Shown in pieces: positions 1 to 8,094 of a DNA stretch of 20,572 bases (positions are counted from its first letter, which is position 1; every line of letters starts with the position of its first letter). This DNA is from JBCDCP01 sp039181495. Lineage in GTDB: Bacteria > Pseudomonadota > Alphaproteobacteria > Rhizobiales > Tepidamorphaceae. Under the pieces are notes generated by a model. That model saw only the letters and a list, made by a program, of their open reading frames with translations, made no database searches and was not told the origin of the DNA. A program made the translations under genes and the position numbers. Location of the stretch: contig JBCDCP010000048.1 in the NCBI GenBank assembly GCA_039181495.1, positions 1-20,572 of the forward strand, read 5' to 3'.

Positions 1-104
1 TTGGGGTCGGGACCGCCTTCGAGGCCGAGCCCATGGCAGAACCCGCAAGCGCACATGGCTATGCGTTCGGACAGGGCCTCAACATCAAACCGCTGACAGA
101 GTAA
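1..104 (+). CDS. C-terminal end of an unidentified protein (partial)
   Basis: Reading frame 3 is open from the window edge to a TAA at 102-104 and encodes about 33 residues ending AFGQGLNIKPLTE. Third codon positions in this frame are strongly GC-rich, as in the clear genes of the window, while the other two forward frames give arginine/serine-rich junk. I do not recognise the family from this tail and give no function. No clear terminator hairpin with a T-run follows it. Confidence 0.5.
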   Translation, partial: GVGTAFEAEPMAEPASAHGYAFGQGLNIKPLTE

Positions 105-552
105 CCAAGACCGTCATCCTGCACCGGAAGCGCCACAATCCCCGCCGCAGGCGCATAAGACCCTTTCCGAAATCGCGACCCATGATCCAACCCGAAACAG
201 GAAAACCGGGAAAATGTTGGGCCCTGAGGGTCTTGCGGCACTTTCTTGACCCAGAATTGGTAAAATCAGCCGCATTGGCCTCTTGACCTCCGGATTTCCA
301 GCGAAATATCAGATTAGCGAGCACGTTTCTCTATCGGTGGTGGCAGGGCCGACAATGGGGGTGCGGCTTGCAAAGCGTCGCAAACCTGTCTACCCGTCGC
401 CATCTATGGTACTAAAACCAATCCTATAAACAGGCTTTGAGCGCGATGACAGTCGGCTAAACCGGGTCGCCCAGGGCCGCGGGCAACGTCGTTCCTGAGA
501 GCGACGGGCCTTAATAACGACGACGTGGCATAAATTTGGGTGGTATCGGAAT
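105..552. other. Leader region upstream of the gltB-like gene
   Basis: These 448 bases hold no convincing gene; the short minus-strand frames in them lack a ribosome binding site and codon bias. The octamer TCTTGACC occurs twice on the + strand (244-251 and 281-288). The second copy contains TTGACC (283-288), followed after 18 bases by TATCAG (307-312), a weak sigma70-like pair. A spaced dyad TTGC/GCAA lies at 368-383 and an orphan TATAAA at 425-430. A stem-loop at 487-506 is listed separately. None of these is a proven promoter; the region is simply long for a house-keeping leader and is where control of the gltB-like operon should lie. Confidence 0.35.
487..522 (+). promoter_or_regulatory. 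Leader hairpin with a competing partner before the gltB-like start
   Basis: CGTCGTTC (487-494) pairs with GAGCGACG (499-506) around a CTGA loop, giving 8 pairs with one G-U. The same left arm (487-493) is also perfectly complementary to AACGACG at 516-522, so two structures exclude each other. There is no T-run after either, so this is not a canonical terminator. It sits 30-60 bases before the TTG start of the gltB-like gene. A regulatory role is inference only. Confidence 0.3.
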
Positions 553-3500
553 TTGAACACGCCGATCAGACATTTTGGGCTCTACGATCCGCTCGCTGAA
601 CATAGCAGCTGCGGGGTCGGCTTTCTGACACGTAAGGACAGCGTGCAGACCCATGAGCTCATGCTGCTCGCGCATGAGGCTCTGTGCTCGGTGCCGCATC
701 GCGGCGGCATGTCATCGGAAGGCGTTGGGGACGGGGCAGGGGTCTGCGTCGACCTTTCTCTGAAGTTCTTCTCCCGTATCGTGGGCAAATCGCTCGAGGC
801 GGGGCGCTTTGGTGTTGGCAATTTCTTCCTGCCGGATGATCCCGCCCAACATGAAAAGGCATTCAAGATCATCGAGGATGCGCTTGCCGAGCAGGATATG
901 GCGCTGCTTGCGGCGCGGGATGTGCCGGTGTGCGACGATGCGATCAGGCCTGCCGCCATCCAGTATCAATTGCCGGTGCGTCAGTGGGTGTTTGCGGCGC
1001 CTGAGGGATGCGATCAGCCTGCCTTCGACCGGCGGATTCACCAGGCCCTGCTCGCGATCGAGGCTGAGGCTTACACCGACCCTTCGCTGGCGGGTATGTA
1101 TCCGATCTCGCTGTCCGCGCAGACCCAAGTGCTCAAGGGCCGGCTCAATTCAAGTGAGATCGTTCCCTATTTCAGTGATCTGAGCGACGAGGACCATGAG
1201 GTCCATACGCTGTTCTTCCACACCCGATTTTCGACCAATACCGACCCGCACCCGACCATGGCGCAGCCGTTCCGGCTGATGGCGCATAATGGCGAGTTGA
1301 ACACCGACAAGAAGAACCGGTTGTCGGAGACCGCCGTTGCGCGGGCGCGCAACAATGCGATCATTCGCCCCAAGGGCCAGTCGGACAGCTGCCGGCTGGA
1401 CCAGACATTGCAGTCGCGCATTTTCGAAGATGACCTCGATCTGGTGACCGCTGTGGTGTCGATGATGCCGCCAGCATGGGAGAACGACGCGACCCTGTCT
1501 CCAGGTGTGCGCGACATGCTGGCCTATTTCTCGCTCTATGAAGAGAAGAATGACGGCCCTGCAGCCATCATATTTGGCAATGGCCGGATCGTTGGCGCCC
1601 GGCTCGACCGGCTCGGCCTGAGGCCGCTTCGGTCGATTGAGACCGATGACTACATTGCTGTGATGTCCGAGGCGGGCCAGATCAGCTTCCCGTCCAAGAC
1701 CGTTATCAGTCGCGGCCGCATCGAGGCGGGCGGCATGCTCTATTACGATCATGAGCAAGGACGCTCCCTCGATACAGATCAGACGCTTGAGATGCTGGCT
1801 GCAGAGAGGGATTATTCGGCGCTGCTGGCCAAGGCGCAGATCCACATCGACGATCTTCCTGACTCCGTCATTGATCCGAAGATTGCGGCCAAGCGCTATG
1901 ACGGTGACCTCAATACGCCGGCCCGGCATGTGGCCTATTCGCACAATCAGGAGAGCTTCCGGTTCCTGATGGATCCGATGCTGACCGATGGTGCGGAAAA
2001 GGTCTCGGCCATGGGCTATGGCAACGCCATTAATGCCCTGTCGGACAATGAGGGCGGCGTTGCAAAGTACTTCTCGCAGCGCTTTGCCCAGGTGACCAAC
2101 CCGCCACTCGACTCGATCCGCGAAGCCGATGGCATGACACTGCGTGTGGCGCTCGGCGCCAAACCGCATGGCGGCTATACTGGCCACAAGCAGATCGTAT
2201 TGTCGTCGCCCATTCTGACTATGGCGGCGATGCTCAAGATCAAGTCGCAGACCCATTGCCGGATCGGCGAATTTGACCTGCTTTTCGAGCCGGATCTGAA
2301 AGATAGCAAGTTCAATGAGCGGGCGCTGGTCGATGGGATCGACCGGCTGTGTGATCAGGTCGAGGAGTTCGTGCGCGAAGATGGCGGCATCGTCATTCTG
2401 AGCGACCGGCATGTGTCGCGCCAGCGTGCTGCCATCCCGATGACCCTCGCAATCTCCGGGGTCAATCAGCGGCTGATCGAGGAAGGCCTGCGTCTCAGCG
2501 CATCCATTATTGTCGAGAGCGGACAATTGGCATCGGCGCATCACATCGCCTGTGCGTTGGGCTTTGGCGCGGCCGCGGTGTATCCGCTGGCCGTCAGGTT
2601 GCGGGCTGAAGACACGTTTGCCGATGACCCATCGACCGCCTATCGGCGCTTTGTGAAGGCGGCCGAGAAGTCGCTGATGAAGACCATGGGCAAGGTCGGC
2701 CTCTGCACCGTTGAAAGCTATTCGGGTGGCGAGTTCTTCGAACCGAACTTCCTCGACACCGATGACCCGGTGTTCAAGCGCTACTTCCCGAACATGAAGA
2801 CGCCTGTGGGCGGCGTTCGTTATCCGGTGATCGCGCAGTCGGCTGCCGACTGGCATGCGCGTGCGCTGACTGTTGAGAAGGACGCCGACATTCCCATCCT
2901 TGGCCTGTTCAAGGAACGCAGCGAAGGCGCCGGTCACTCTTACGGTGTTGCCGCGGTGCGTGGTTTCGTTGATCTGACTGAAGAGAAGATCAGCTTCGCC
3001 GATGACGACGGCAATGATGAGACCCGGGAGACGGCCGATACCATGCGGCTTCTCACGCTGGGCAAGATGCGTGATGCGTTCGGGATCGACGAGACGGGCT
3101 ATACCAATACGAGCTTTGATAAGCTGACCCCCGAGGCCATCGACAAATTCACGATGACGCCGGGTTACAAGCGTTTCTCGCGCAATATGGCCGAAGAGCG
3201 GGCCAAGCGCCCAGCCGCCCTGCGCGATGTGCTGGCTTTTCCAGCCGACATCACGTTCCTGCGTGAGCACGCAGAAATCCGTCGCGAGATGATGTTGTTC
3301 AATCGCGCCGGCAACAACGATTTCGTCATTCGCGGTCTTGTTTGTGAGCGCATCGCCGATGGGCACTATGCTCTTAGTCTGACTGGTCCGCTGGCCAGGG
3401 ATCTGAGCCGGCTCGATGCGCTTGCGCAGTCGCTGGTCGACCGCTTCCGCAGCAGCATCACCGGCCATTGGATCGGCGGCGGCGCGCTGCATTTGACCGT

Positions 3501-4395
3501 TCACGGCGAGGCGCTTGATTACATCAGTCGTCTGCGTCAGGCGCCGGAACCATTGGCGCTGAGCGAGGTGCAGCCGGCACATGAGATCACGCCCTCGCTG
3601 GCCTCCGGCGCGATGAGCCATGGCGCGCTGGTCGCCACCGCCCACGAGGCCGTGGCCCACGGCACCAACATGGTCGGCGGCATGTCGAACAGCGGCGAGG
3701 GCGGCGAGCATATCTCGCGCTACAACACCATCCGCGCCTCACGGATCAAGCAATTCGCCTCCGGCCGCTTCGGTGTCTGGGCGGGGTACCTTGCCGATCC
3801 GGCGTTGGAAGAGATCGAGATCAAGATTGGCCAGGGCGCAAAGCCGGGCGAAGGTGGTCAGCTGCCGGCTCCGAAGGTAACGGTCGAGATTGCTGCGGCA
3901 CGCGGCGGCACGCCCGGTGTCGAACTGGTCAGCCCGCCACCACACCACGATACCTATTCAATCGAGGATCTGGCCCAGCTTATCCACGACTGCAAGGCGG
4001 CTCGTGTCCGAGTCATTGTCAAGCTGGTGAGCTCGGAAGGCATTGGCACGATCGCGGTCGGTGTTGCCAAGGCGGGTGCCGATGTCATCAACGTTGCCGG
4101 CAGCACCGGTGGTACTGGCGCTGCTTCAGTGACGGCGTTGAAGTATACCGGGCGGGCTGCGGAAATCGGCATCGCCGAGGTGCATCACGCGCTGTGTGCC
4201 AACGGTATTCGGCAGAAGGTCGTGCTGCGCTGTTCGGGCGCGCACCAGACCGGCTCAGACGTGGTCAAGTCCGCGTTGCTCGGCGGGGACAGCTTCGAGT
4301 TCGGTACCGGCACTAATGATGCTGAAATGCGTCATGGCGAAGAACTGCAACATCAAGTGCCCAGCCGGTCTGACGACCAATCCCGAGGTCTTTGA
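553..4395 (+). CDS. gltB: Glutamate synthase (GOGAT)-like large subunit, N-terminal part, frameshifted
   Basis: This is the first 1280 codons of a GltB-like protein. Known GOGATs hydrolyse glutamine in an N-terminal class II amidotransferase domain and channel ammonia to an FMN barrel that reduces 2-oxoglutarate/ammonia to glutamate. Visible here: a 19-residue propeptide then Cys20 in CGVGF, FSTNT at 226, HNGELNT from His245 and SDS at 277. The central domain runs to about 890 and the FMN barrel starts near 1005 (SNSGEGGE, KIGQGAKPGEGGQLP, SPPPHHD, STGGTG). An extra segment of about 105 residues (about 899-1003) separates the central and FMN parts and is not in ordinary GltB. The start is TTG: an in-frame stop lies at 496-498 and no other start codon occurs between it and 553. 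After FEFGTG at about 4311 the frame is lost and the last 28 codons are out-of-frame. The true continuation is in the +2 frame to 6040. Confidence 0.88.
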   Translation: MNTPIRHFGLYDPLAEHSSCGVGFLTRKDSVQTHELMLLAHEALCSVPHRGGMSSEGVGDGAGVCVDLSLKFFSRIVGKSLEAGRFGVGNFFLPDDPAQHEKAFKIIEDALAEQDMALLAARDVPVCDDAIRPAAIQYQLPVRQWVFAAPEGCDQPAFDRRIHQALLAIEAEAYTDPSLAGMYPISLSAQTQVLKGRLNSSEIVPYFSDLSDEDHEVHTLFFHTRFSTNTDPHPTMAQPFRLMAHNGELNTDKKNRLSETAVARARNNAIIRPKGQSDSCRLDQTLQSRIFEDDLDLVTAVVSMMPPAWENDATLSPGVRDMLAYFSLYEEKNDGPAAIIFGNGRIVGARLDRLGLRPLRSIETDDYIAVMSEAGQISFPSKTVISRGRIEAGGMLYYDHEQGRSLDTDQTLEMLAAERDYSALLAKAQIHIDDLPDSVIDPKIAAKRYDGDLNTPARHVAYSHNQESFRFLMDPMLTDGAEKVSAMGYGNAINALSDNEGGVAKYFSQRFAQVTNPPLDSIREADGMTLRVALGAKPHGGYTGHKQIVLSSPILTMAAMLKIKSQTHCRIGEFDLLFEPDLKDSKFNERALVDGIDRLCDQVEEFVREDGGIVILSDRHVSRQRAAIPMTLAISGVNQRLIEEGLRLSASIIVESGQLASAHHIACALGFGAAAVYPLAVRLRAEDTFADDPSTAYRRFVKAAEKSLMKTMGKVGLCTVESYSGGEFFEPNFLDTDDPVFKRYFPNMKTPVGGVRYPVIAQSAADWHARALTVEKDADIPILGLFKERSEGAGHSYGVAAVRGFVDLTEEKISFADDDGNDETRETADTMRLLTLGKMRDAFGIDETGYTNTSFDKLTPEAIDKFTMTPGYKRFSRNMAEERAKRPAALRDVLAFPADITFLREHAEIRREMMLFNRAGNNDFVIRGLVCERIADGHYALSLTGPLARDLSRLDALAQSLVDRFRSSITGHWIGGGALHLTVHGEALDYISRLRQAPEPLALSEVQPAHEITPSLASGAMSHGALVATAHEAVAHGTNMVGGMSNSGEGGEHISRYNTIRASRIKQFASGRFGVWAGYLADPALEEIEIKIGQGAKPGEGGQLPAPKVTVEIAAARGGTPGVELVSPPPHHDTYSIEDLAQLIHDCKAARVRVIVKLVSSEGIGTIAVGVAKAGADVINVAGSTGGTGAASVTALKYTGRAAEIGIAEVHHALCANGIRQKVVLRCSGAHQTGSDVVKSALLGGDSFEFGTGTNDAEMRHGEELQHQVPSRSDDQSRGL
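4303..4321 (+). other. Frameshift site in the gltB-like gene
   Basis: Frame 1 reads F-E-F-G-T-G and then leaves the family sequence, while the next frame resumes it at once with A-L-M-M-L-K-C. Restoring one GC after ggtaccggc gives FGTGALMMLKC. This keeps seven residues between the Thr and the first cluster Cys, as in E. coli GltB, which from memory reads FGTGPMVALGC. Deleting one base would also rejoin the frames but leave only six. The parsimonious reading is loss of one GC unit from a GCGC stretch, either a real recent mutation or a sequencing/assembly error. Both halves are otherwise free of stops. Confidence 0.85.
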
Positions 4396-6040
4396 TGGCG
4401 ATCCGCGTGCTTTGGGCCAGTACCTGCTCAACATCTCACATGAGGTGCGTGAGATCCTTGCCCAGTTGGGCTTCCGGTCATTGAGGGAAGCGAGAGGGCG
4501 GTCCGATCTGCTTCATCTCCTCGATCATCCATCGTCGGTTGGTAAGCTCAACCTTCGCGACATGCTGACCCATGTTGAAGAGATCACCGTCGAGGATCCG
4601 ATCTACCTTGAGCGCGATTATGCGGTTGATGACACGCTGATTGAGCAAGTCCGCAAAGCGCTGGTCGACGAGGGCAAGCTTCAGGTCAACCTGACCGGCA
4701 AGACCCTCAATCTCACCAACCGCAACAAGAGCGTCGGCGGCCAGCTGGCCATCGATGTCGAGCGGATGCTCAACTACGAACTGCGGGACGCCGACATACC
4801 GGCCGCACTGACTGATAATCGTGGCCGCCGGTTTCTGCGGCAGGATGCCATTTCCGTTACGACGTTCGGATCGGCTGGCCAGTCGTATGGTGCCTTTTGC
4901 AATGACGGCATGGTGATGGAACACACCGGCACCTGCAATGACGGTGTTGGCAAGGGCGCGTGCGGTGGTGAGATCATCGTCCATTCGCCGCCGTCGGGTT
5001 CAAATGCAAAGGGCGACAATGTTCTGATCGGCAATTTCGCGCTGTTTGGCGCAACGGGAGGACGGCTGTTCATCGAAGGGCAGGCGGGCGACCGCTTTGC
5101 GGTGCGAAATTCCGGGGCAACGGCAGTGGTCGAGGGCGTCGGCGATTTCTGTGCCGAGTACATGACCAACGGTGCCATTCTCAATCTTGGTGGGTTCGCC
5201 AAGGGCTTTGGCAACGGCATGTCGGGCGGATTTGCCTACCAGTACGACCCTGAGCGTCGCCTCGCCGGCTTTATCAGCCAGGATTCGGTTCTGATCGGCT
5301 CAATCGTCGGCAATGATCCCGAGGCCGAGCTGCATGCAACGGCCGTGTTCACGCTTCTGAACTGGCACGCCGAGGCAACGGGATCCGCGCGGGCCAAGCG
5401 TATTCTTGATAACTGGGATGAGGAGCGCGCGAACTTCGTCTTCGTTATGCCCCGTGCGCTTTTGCAATATCAGGATGCCGACGCGATCCTGGCGGCCAAG
5501 CCGCGCAAAGTGCTCATCGAAGAACTCGCTACCGGGCTTGCATCCATGCAGGTGGCGAAATTCAAACAGGCCTGGCGCAGTGGCGAGCCGGTGATGCATG
5601 GCCGCGTACCGAGCTACGGCGAAGTCGATAGCGAAGAGATGTTCCGTCTGCTCAACAATTGGACGGTGCTGGAAACAGCCCAATCGGTCGCCTTGACGCG
5701 GCTGCCCAAGGGCACGCCGCTCCAGTCGCCTGAAGCGCAGAAGGCGACGCGCAATTTGGTCCTGACCGAGGACTTTTCACTGATGAGCGGACTGCTTCGC
5801 CACGCCAAGGCGGCGGTCAGCGAATACAGTGACGAAGACCTGGCGGTGATGATCTCCAACAAGCGTCTGGTCGATTTCAAGCGGGCCCTGAGCCTGCGTA
5901 ACATTCTGTCGATGGACAGCCCCGGAACCTATGGCTGGATCATGCATCAGGATCGCAAGAACCGTGATGCAATGGGCACCATCCCGAGTTTCGAGCAACT
6001 GTTTGCTGGTAAATCCCTGCTAGAACAGACGGCCGCTTAG
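4316..6040 (+). CDS. gltB: Glutamate synthase (GOGAT)-like large subunit, C-terminal part
   Basis: This is the continuation of the gene at 553 in the next frame. The open frame extends back to 4196, but family sequence starts at about 4312. It completes the FMN barrel with the iron-sulfur cysteines CVMAKNCNIKC (residues 1260, 1266 and 1270 of the rejoined 1829-residue protein). The spacing is Cx5Cx3C where classical GltB has Cx5Cx4C. Next comes the GXGXG beta-helix at about 1350-1580, with ALFGATGGRLF, GDRFAVRNSGA and EYMTNGAILNLGG. A tail of about 250 residues follows, at least half of it beyond the classical C-terminus. Total length is about 300 residues over the usual 1500. The stop is TAG at 6038-6040, and the reductase gene starts 16 bases later. 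If the frameshift is real, this half could at most be made by re-initiation (ATG at 4316 or 4319, no clear Shine-Dalgarno) and would lack the amidotransferase. Confidence 0.85.
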   Translation: MMLKCVMAKNCNIKCPAGLTTNPEVFDGDPRALGQYLLNISHEVREILAQLGFRSLREARGRSDLLHLLDHPSSVGKLNLRDMLTHVEEITVEDPIYLERDYAVDDTLIEQVRKALVDEGKLQVNLTGKTLNLTNRNKSVGGQLAIDVERMLNYELRDADIPAALTDNRGRRFLRQDAISVTTFGSAGQSYGAFCNDGMVMEHTGTCNDGVGKGACGGEIIVHSPPSGSNAKGDNVLIGNFALFGATGGRLFIEGQAGDRFAVRNSGATAVVEGVGDFCAEYMTNGAILNLGGFAKGFGNGMSGGFAYQYDPERRLAGFISQDSVLIGSIVGNDPEAELHATAVFTLLNWHAEATGSARAKRILDNWDEERANFVFVMPRALLQYQDADAILAAKPRKVLIEELATGLASMQVAKFKQAWRSGEPVMHGRVPSYGEVDSEEMFRLLNNWTVLETAQSVALTRLPKGTPLQSPEAQKATRNLVLTEDFSLMSGLLRHAKAAVSEYSDEDLAVMISNKRLVDFKRALSLRNILSMDSPGTYGWIMHQDRKNRDAMGTIPSFEQLFAGKSLLEQTAA

Positions 6041-6056
6041 TAGGGCATCGGCAGCA

Positions 6057-7820
6057 ATGACGGCACCATTCATCCCTGAAGGCGCGCCCTTCAACGAAGA
6101 TCAGCGGGCATGGCTTGCCGGCTTCTTCGCCGGGCTGAATTCGCGTGCCGCCATGCAGGGACAGACCGGGGCAGCAGCGGGCGCAGCGACTCAAGCCGTT
6201 GGTCTCGACATTCTCTTTGGAACACAGACTGGCAATGCCGAGGCCGTCGCCGAAGACGCGGCTGCAGCAGCACGCAGCAAGGGTTTCGCGCCCAAGGTGG
6301 CTGGTCTCGACGATGTTCCGATGGAGGCGCTCGCCGAAATGGAGCAGGCCATCATCGTCATCTCGACCTATGGTGAAGGCGAGATGCCTGACAATGCGCA
6401 ACTGTTCTGGGATGCCATTTCGGCTGATACGGCGCCGCGCCTGGAGCAGCTGTCCTATGGCGTGCTTGCGCTCGGCGACACCAGCTATGACGAGTTCTGT
6501 CACGCTGGCAAGCTACTGGATATGCGGCTCGAACAGCTTGGTGCCAAACGCCTCTATCAGCGGGTCGACTGTGATGTCGACTATGAGGATCCGGCGGCTG
6601 AGTGGATTGGTGCGACGCTGCCGATCATTGCTGATCTGACCGGTGCCGAGGCCGGTGGTGCGGTCGCCGAAGATGGTGCTGTGGCGCCCGATAGCGGCAA
6701 GCCGAAATGGAACAGAAAGAACCCGTTCCAGTCGCCGACAGTTGAGAACCGGCTGTTGTCTGGTCCGCGCTCGGCGAAGGAGATCCGGCACTTCGCCTTC
6801 GATCTGTCGGGTAGCGGCCTGACATATGAGGCAGGCGATGCCGTCGGCATCATCCCAAAGAACAATCCCGCACTGGTCGATCTGTTTCTTGCCCGTCTGG
6901 GCGCGGAGCACGATACCGCTGTCGATGGGTTGGATATGCCGCTGGGAGAGGCGTTGCGCAGCCGGTTTGAAATCTCGACGCCTTCCAAGGAGTTCATCGC
7001 GGCGATCGCTGAGCGCACCGGGCATGATGAGCTTTCGAGCATTGTCGCCAATGGTGACAAGGAGTCGATTGAAGCCTTCATGTGGGGCCGTGACACGCTG
7101 GATCTTGTCAATCTCGACCCCAAGCTCGAGCTTTCGCCCAAGGAGTTCGTTGCCTTGCTGAAGCCGCTGCAGCATCGGGCTTATTCGATCTCGTCGAGCC
7201 CGAAGGCGCATGAGAACGAGGTTCACCTCACGGTTGCTTCGGTGCGTTGGGACTCCGAGGGCCGTGAACACCGCGGTGTCTGCTCAACCTACATGGCTGA
7301 CGAACTCGGCGAGGGTGATCCGGTTGGCATCTTCATGTCGCCCAACAAGGCTTTCCGGCTGCCCGACGACGGTGATGTGCCCATCGTCATGGTTGGACCA
7401 GGCACTGGTGTTGCGCCATTCCGCGCCTTCCTCGAAGAACGCCGCGAGCGTGGCGCCACGGGCCGCAACTGGTTGTTCTTCGGCGATCAGCACCGGGCGG
7501 AAGACTTCATCTACGAAGATGAAATCAGCACCATGAGTGCCGACGGGTTACTGACCCGTCTCGATCTGGCCTTCTCGCGCGATCAGAACGAGAAGATCTA
7601 CGTTCAGTCCCGAATGCGCGAAAATGGCAAGGCCCTGTTCTCGTGGCTTGAGGAAGGCGCCTACTTCTACGTCTGCGGTGATGCGACCCGCATGGCGCGT
7701 GATGTCGATACCGCCCTTGGCGAACTGATTGCCGAGCATGGTGGTTTTTCGGGCGAAGACGCTGACGCGTATGTCAGCAACCTCAAGCGTGAAAAGCGCT
7801 ATCTGCGCGACGTCTACTGA
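6057..7820 (+). CDS. NADPH diflavin reductase, CysJ-like (sulfite reductase flavoprotein family)
   Basis: A 587-residue cytosolic flavoprotein that would move electrons NADPH to FAD to FMN to a partner. An alphaproteobacterial-style N-terminal extension (about 1-48) is followed by a flavodoxin domain with FGTQTGNAE (54-62), STYGEGEMPDNA (103-114) and LGDTSYDEFC (139-148). The FAD-binding domain has HRAYSISSSP (373-382) and GVCSTYMAD (407-415). The NADPH domain has GPGTGVAPFRAFLEER (447-462) and YVCGDATRMARDVD (538-551), and the protein ends RYLRDVY, the aromatic-terminated tail of this family. Length matches CysJ (about 600). The ATG at 6057 lies 16 bases after the gltB-like stop, so the two are almost certainly co-transcribed. 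No CysI hemoprotein gene is nearby. The family is firm; the in vivo partner is not. It may be true sulfite reductase alpha or a dedicated donor to the GltB-like enzyme. Confidence 0.9.
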   Translation: MTAPFIPEGAPFNEDQRAWLAGFFAGLNSRAAMQGQTGAAAGAATQAVGLDILFGTQTGNAEAVAEDAAAAARSKGFAPKVAGLDDVPMEALAEMEQAIIVISTYGEGEMPDNAQLFWDAISADTAPRLEQLSYGVLALGDTSYDEFCHAGKLLDMRLEQLGAKRLYQRVDCDVDYEDPAAEWIGATLPIIADLTGAEAGGAVAEDGAVAPDSGKPKWNRKNPFQSPTVENRLLSGPRSAKEIRHFAFDLSGSGLTYEAGDAVGIIPKNNPALVDLFLARLGAEHDTAVDGLDMPLGEALRSRFEISTPSKEFIAAIAERTGHDELSSIVANGDKESIEAFMWGRDTLDLVNLDPKLELSPKEFVALLKPLQHRAYSISSSPKAHENEVHLTVASVRWDSEGREHRGVCSTYMADELGEGDPVGIFMSPNKAFRLPDDGDVPIVMVGPGTGVAPFRAFLEERRERGATGRNWLFFGDQHRAEDFIYEDEISTMSADGLLTRLDLAFSRDQNEKIYVQSRMRENGKALFSWLEEGAYFYVCGDATRMARDVDTALGELIAEHGGFSGEDADAYVSNLKREKRYLRDVY

Positions 7821-8094
7821 GCCTCTTCAGGCTGCGCACGCCACAAAAAAACCAAGACCAGGTCGTTTAGCTTCGATCGAGTTGAAGGCCGACGCCGTCA
7901 ATCCTTCCGATTGTCTCAAGCGCAGGTGTTCAACTTGAGGTGAACAACCGTGCTTGGATCGTGTCTGGCAGATGCGGTCGTGGTGTGCGTCATGTCACAG
8001 TGCCCGGCAACCAGAGCGGGTAGAGACACCAAGACAAACAAATTCAGTGAATTGCGCCGGGGCCAGTTTTGAGCGGCGCAGGGAGACTGAGAAC
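7821..8094. promoter_or_regulatory. Intergenic region with nested dyads upstream of the regulator
   Basis: No gene is seen in these 274 bases. AGCCT-CTTC-AGGCT (7820-7833) forms a short 5-bp hairpin right at the reductase stop, without a T-run. Further down, TGTTCA (7927-7932) and TGAACA (7941-7946) form a perfect 6-bp dyad with an 8-base spacer. Overlapping it, CTCAAG (7915-7920) and CTTGAG (7934-7939) form a second dyad with a 13-base spacer. The ACTTGAGG between the inner arms resembles half of a SoxR/MerR-type site. These are candidate operators for the regulator that follows, by pattern only. Confidence 0.35.

Noticed and set aside
59..324. Two overlapping minus-strand frames of 60 and 79 codons in the leader region
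   Set aside because: Neither has a ribosome binding site, codon bias or a recognisable product.
1150..3711. 853-codon open frame on the minus strand, antisense to the gltB-like gene
   Set aside because: It is a shadow of a GC-biased gene read on the opposite strand: composition is arginine/histidine/leucine-rich, no family motif is seen, and the + strand frame has all the GOGAT signatures.
4303..4330. Programmed ribosomal frameshift in the gltB-like gene
   Set aside because: There is no slippery heptamer or downstream pseudoknot; the pattern fits a simple 2-base loss, and GltB enzymes are not known to use recoding.
6057..7820. Assigning the reductase firmly as sulfite reductase alpha (cysJ)
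   Set aside because: No CysI gene is present and the operon partner is a GltB-like gene, so only the family, not the physiological partner, can be stated.
7954..8094. 47-codon N-terminal extension of the regulator frame
   Set aside because: It is cysteine/arginine-rich and non-family; AGGGAG and the winged-helix start support the ATG at 8095.
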